A stretch of DNA of 27,952 nt from Nitrososphaerota archaeon (GTDB lineage: Archaea; Thermoproteota; Nitrososphaeria; Nitrososphaerales; Nitrosopumilaceae): positions 1 to 27,952 of the forward strand of contig VHBM01000006.1 in NCBI GenBank assembly GCA_016871975.1, given 5' to 3'. The translations under genes were made by a program, and so were the position numbers. Shown in pieces: positions 27,190 to 27,952 of the stretch (position 1 is its first letter; the number at the start of each line of letters is the position of its first letter). The notes beneath the pieces were generated by a model. That model worked only from the letters and a program-made list of their open reading frames with translations, made no database searches and was not told the DNA's origin.

Positions 27190-27197
27190 CTTAAATA
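27190..27197 (+). promoter_or_regulatory. TATA box of the secreted PEFG protein gene
   Basis: CTTAAATA centred about 28 bases before the ATG at 27222, the leaderless spacing. The rest of the 177-base spacer shared with rpoH (27045-27221) holds the divergent rpoH promoter and no other structure I can support. Confidence 0.55.
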
Positions 27198-27221
27198 GTA
27201 CAAATTGTTCCGATATTCACG

Positions 27222-27952
27222 ATGAGGAATCTGAAGGTATTATCCTTATTTGCAATTTTAGTTGCAAGTATAGGGGCAATACCAGCATTTGCACAAAGTG
27301 CAGACATCACAGTTTCCACTGACAAGGAATCTTACTCAGATGGGGAAGTTGTGATAGTTTCAGGACAAGTCAATGAGATGTTAGGTGTTCCAATATCTCT
27401 AAGAGTAATTGCACCAAATGGAAACATAGTAACGATTGATCAAATCGATATTGGTTCTGACAAAACATTCAGTGTAGAGATAACTGCAGGTGGCAATCTT
27501 TGGAAGGCTGCTGGCACATATACAATTGAGGCATCATATGGCCTAACTGCTGAAAACACATCTACGGCTACAACAACATTTGAATTTGGCGGTTCAAGCG
27601 GAGGTAAACCGTCTACAACAATAGGCGTAGATGGTACTGACTTTCTTCTCAGTTACAGCATTACTGGAGGAAAGGTACTTAGTATAACGCCTGATGTTGC
27701 CGCAAATTCATTGGTAATTGCAATTGAAGCAACAAACGACGGCCAATTAACGATAACCCTCCCACGAGCATTGATTGATGCTCTATTGCCAGATGGTGGA
27801 GATGACTCGTTCTTTGTTCTAGTTGACCGTGAGGAGCGGGACTTTGATGAAACAAAGACCGATACTGATAGGACACTTACTATAGCATTTGAGGAAGGCG
27901 CCGAAGAAATTGAGATAATTGGTACCTTTGTTGTCCCAGAATTTGGCACAAT
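27222..27952 (+). CDS. Secreted PEFG-CTERM surface protein (truncated at right edge)
   Basis: Reads 243 codons without a stop and runs off the window. The N-terminus is a signal peptide (MRNLKVLSLFAILVASIGAI), with likely cleavage after AFA at residue 24. Next is an Ig-like beta-sandwich segment (ITVSTDKESYSDGEVVIVSG, residues 29-48) of the type found in thaumarchaeal surface proteins, a Ser/Gly linker near residue 125, and a second beta-rich part with many acidic residues. The last residues are VPEFGT (238-243), the PEFG motif that in Nitrosopumilus-type archaea precedes a C-terminal membrane helix and is processed by an archaeosortase. The expected helix and basic tail lie just outside the window. 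Ligand or role in the cell envelope is unknown. Confidence 0.88.
   Translation, partial: MRNLKVLSLFAILVASIGAIPAFAQSADITVSTDKESYSDGEVVIVSGQVNEMLGVPISLRVIAPNGNIVTIDQIDIGSDKTFSVEITAGGNLWKAAGTYTIEASYGLTAENTSTATTTFEFGGSSGGKPSTTIGVDGTDFLLSYSITGGKVLSITPDVAANSLVIAIEATNDGQLTITLPRALIDALLPDGGDDSFFVLVDREERDFDETKTDTDRTLTIAFEEGAEEIEIIGTFVVPEFGT

Noticed and set aside
27653..27949. 98-residue minus-strand frame at the right edge
   Set aside because: Ser-rich antisense shadow of the PEFG-CTERM gene, which has a signal peptide, a promoter and a sorting motif in the opposite frame.

Overview
The window looks like chromosomal DNA of an ammonia-oxidising archaeon of the Nitrososphaerota (Thaumarchaeota), probably a Nitrosopumilales relative. 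The evidence is an archaeal str-type operon (rpoH-rpoB-rpoA-rpl30e-nusA-rps12-rps7) whose RNA polymerase A subunit is one unsplit 1263-residue chain, archaeal-type AlaRS and LeuRS, a P-stalk L12 (P1), a tRNA with BHB-type introns, and a secreted protein ending in the VPEFG motif of PEFG-CTERM proteins. The DNA is AT-rich. Many genes have a TATA-like box about 25-30 bases upstream of the start codon, as expected for leaderless archaeal mRNAs. I saw no mobile elements, CRISPR arrays or phage genes, and no gene-free stretch longer than 300 bases.

Region 1 (1-6826) is a complete glycine cleavage and lipoylation module. A divergent lipA runs off the left edge. Then come gcvT (T-protein), gcvH (lipoyl carrier), gcvPA and gcvPB (split P-protein), lplB and lplA (lipoate ligase split into C-terminal and N-terminal domain genes, C-terminal one first) and lpd (E3/L-protein). 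All four glycine cleavage activities and both a synthesis and an attachment route for lipoate sit together. The lplA reading frame has no ATG/GTG/TTG where the conserved N-terminus begins and probably starts at an ATT overlapping the lplB stop.

Region 2 (6849-8875) is a two-gene overlapping pair: a luciferase-like (LLM, probably F420-type) oxidoreductase and a KAS III/FAE-like thiolase-fold condensing enzyme with a Cys-His-Asn triad. Its position directly after lipoate genes, in a lineage thought to lack classical fatty acid synthesis, is the most speculative but intriguing feature here.

Region 3 (8885-17527) is mixed. It holds ribosomal protein L12 (probable start 24 bases downstream of the first ATG), an unrecognised 169-residue protein, alaS and leuS as a tandem pair, a geranylgeranyl-reductase-like flavoprotein that converges with a YkgJ-type CxxCC protein (their stop codons interlock in CTAG), and a small unrecognised protein.

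Region 4 (17584-27044) contains a tRNA-Gln(CTG) gene with apparently two introns (D-loop and anticodon loop), followed on the minus strand by the transcription/translation operon read from rpoH at 27044 down to rps7 at 17696. The right edge (27222 onward) is the secreted PEFG-CTERM protein, cut off just after its sorting motif.
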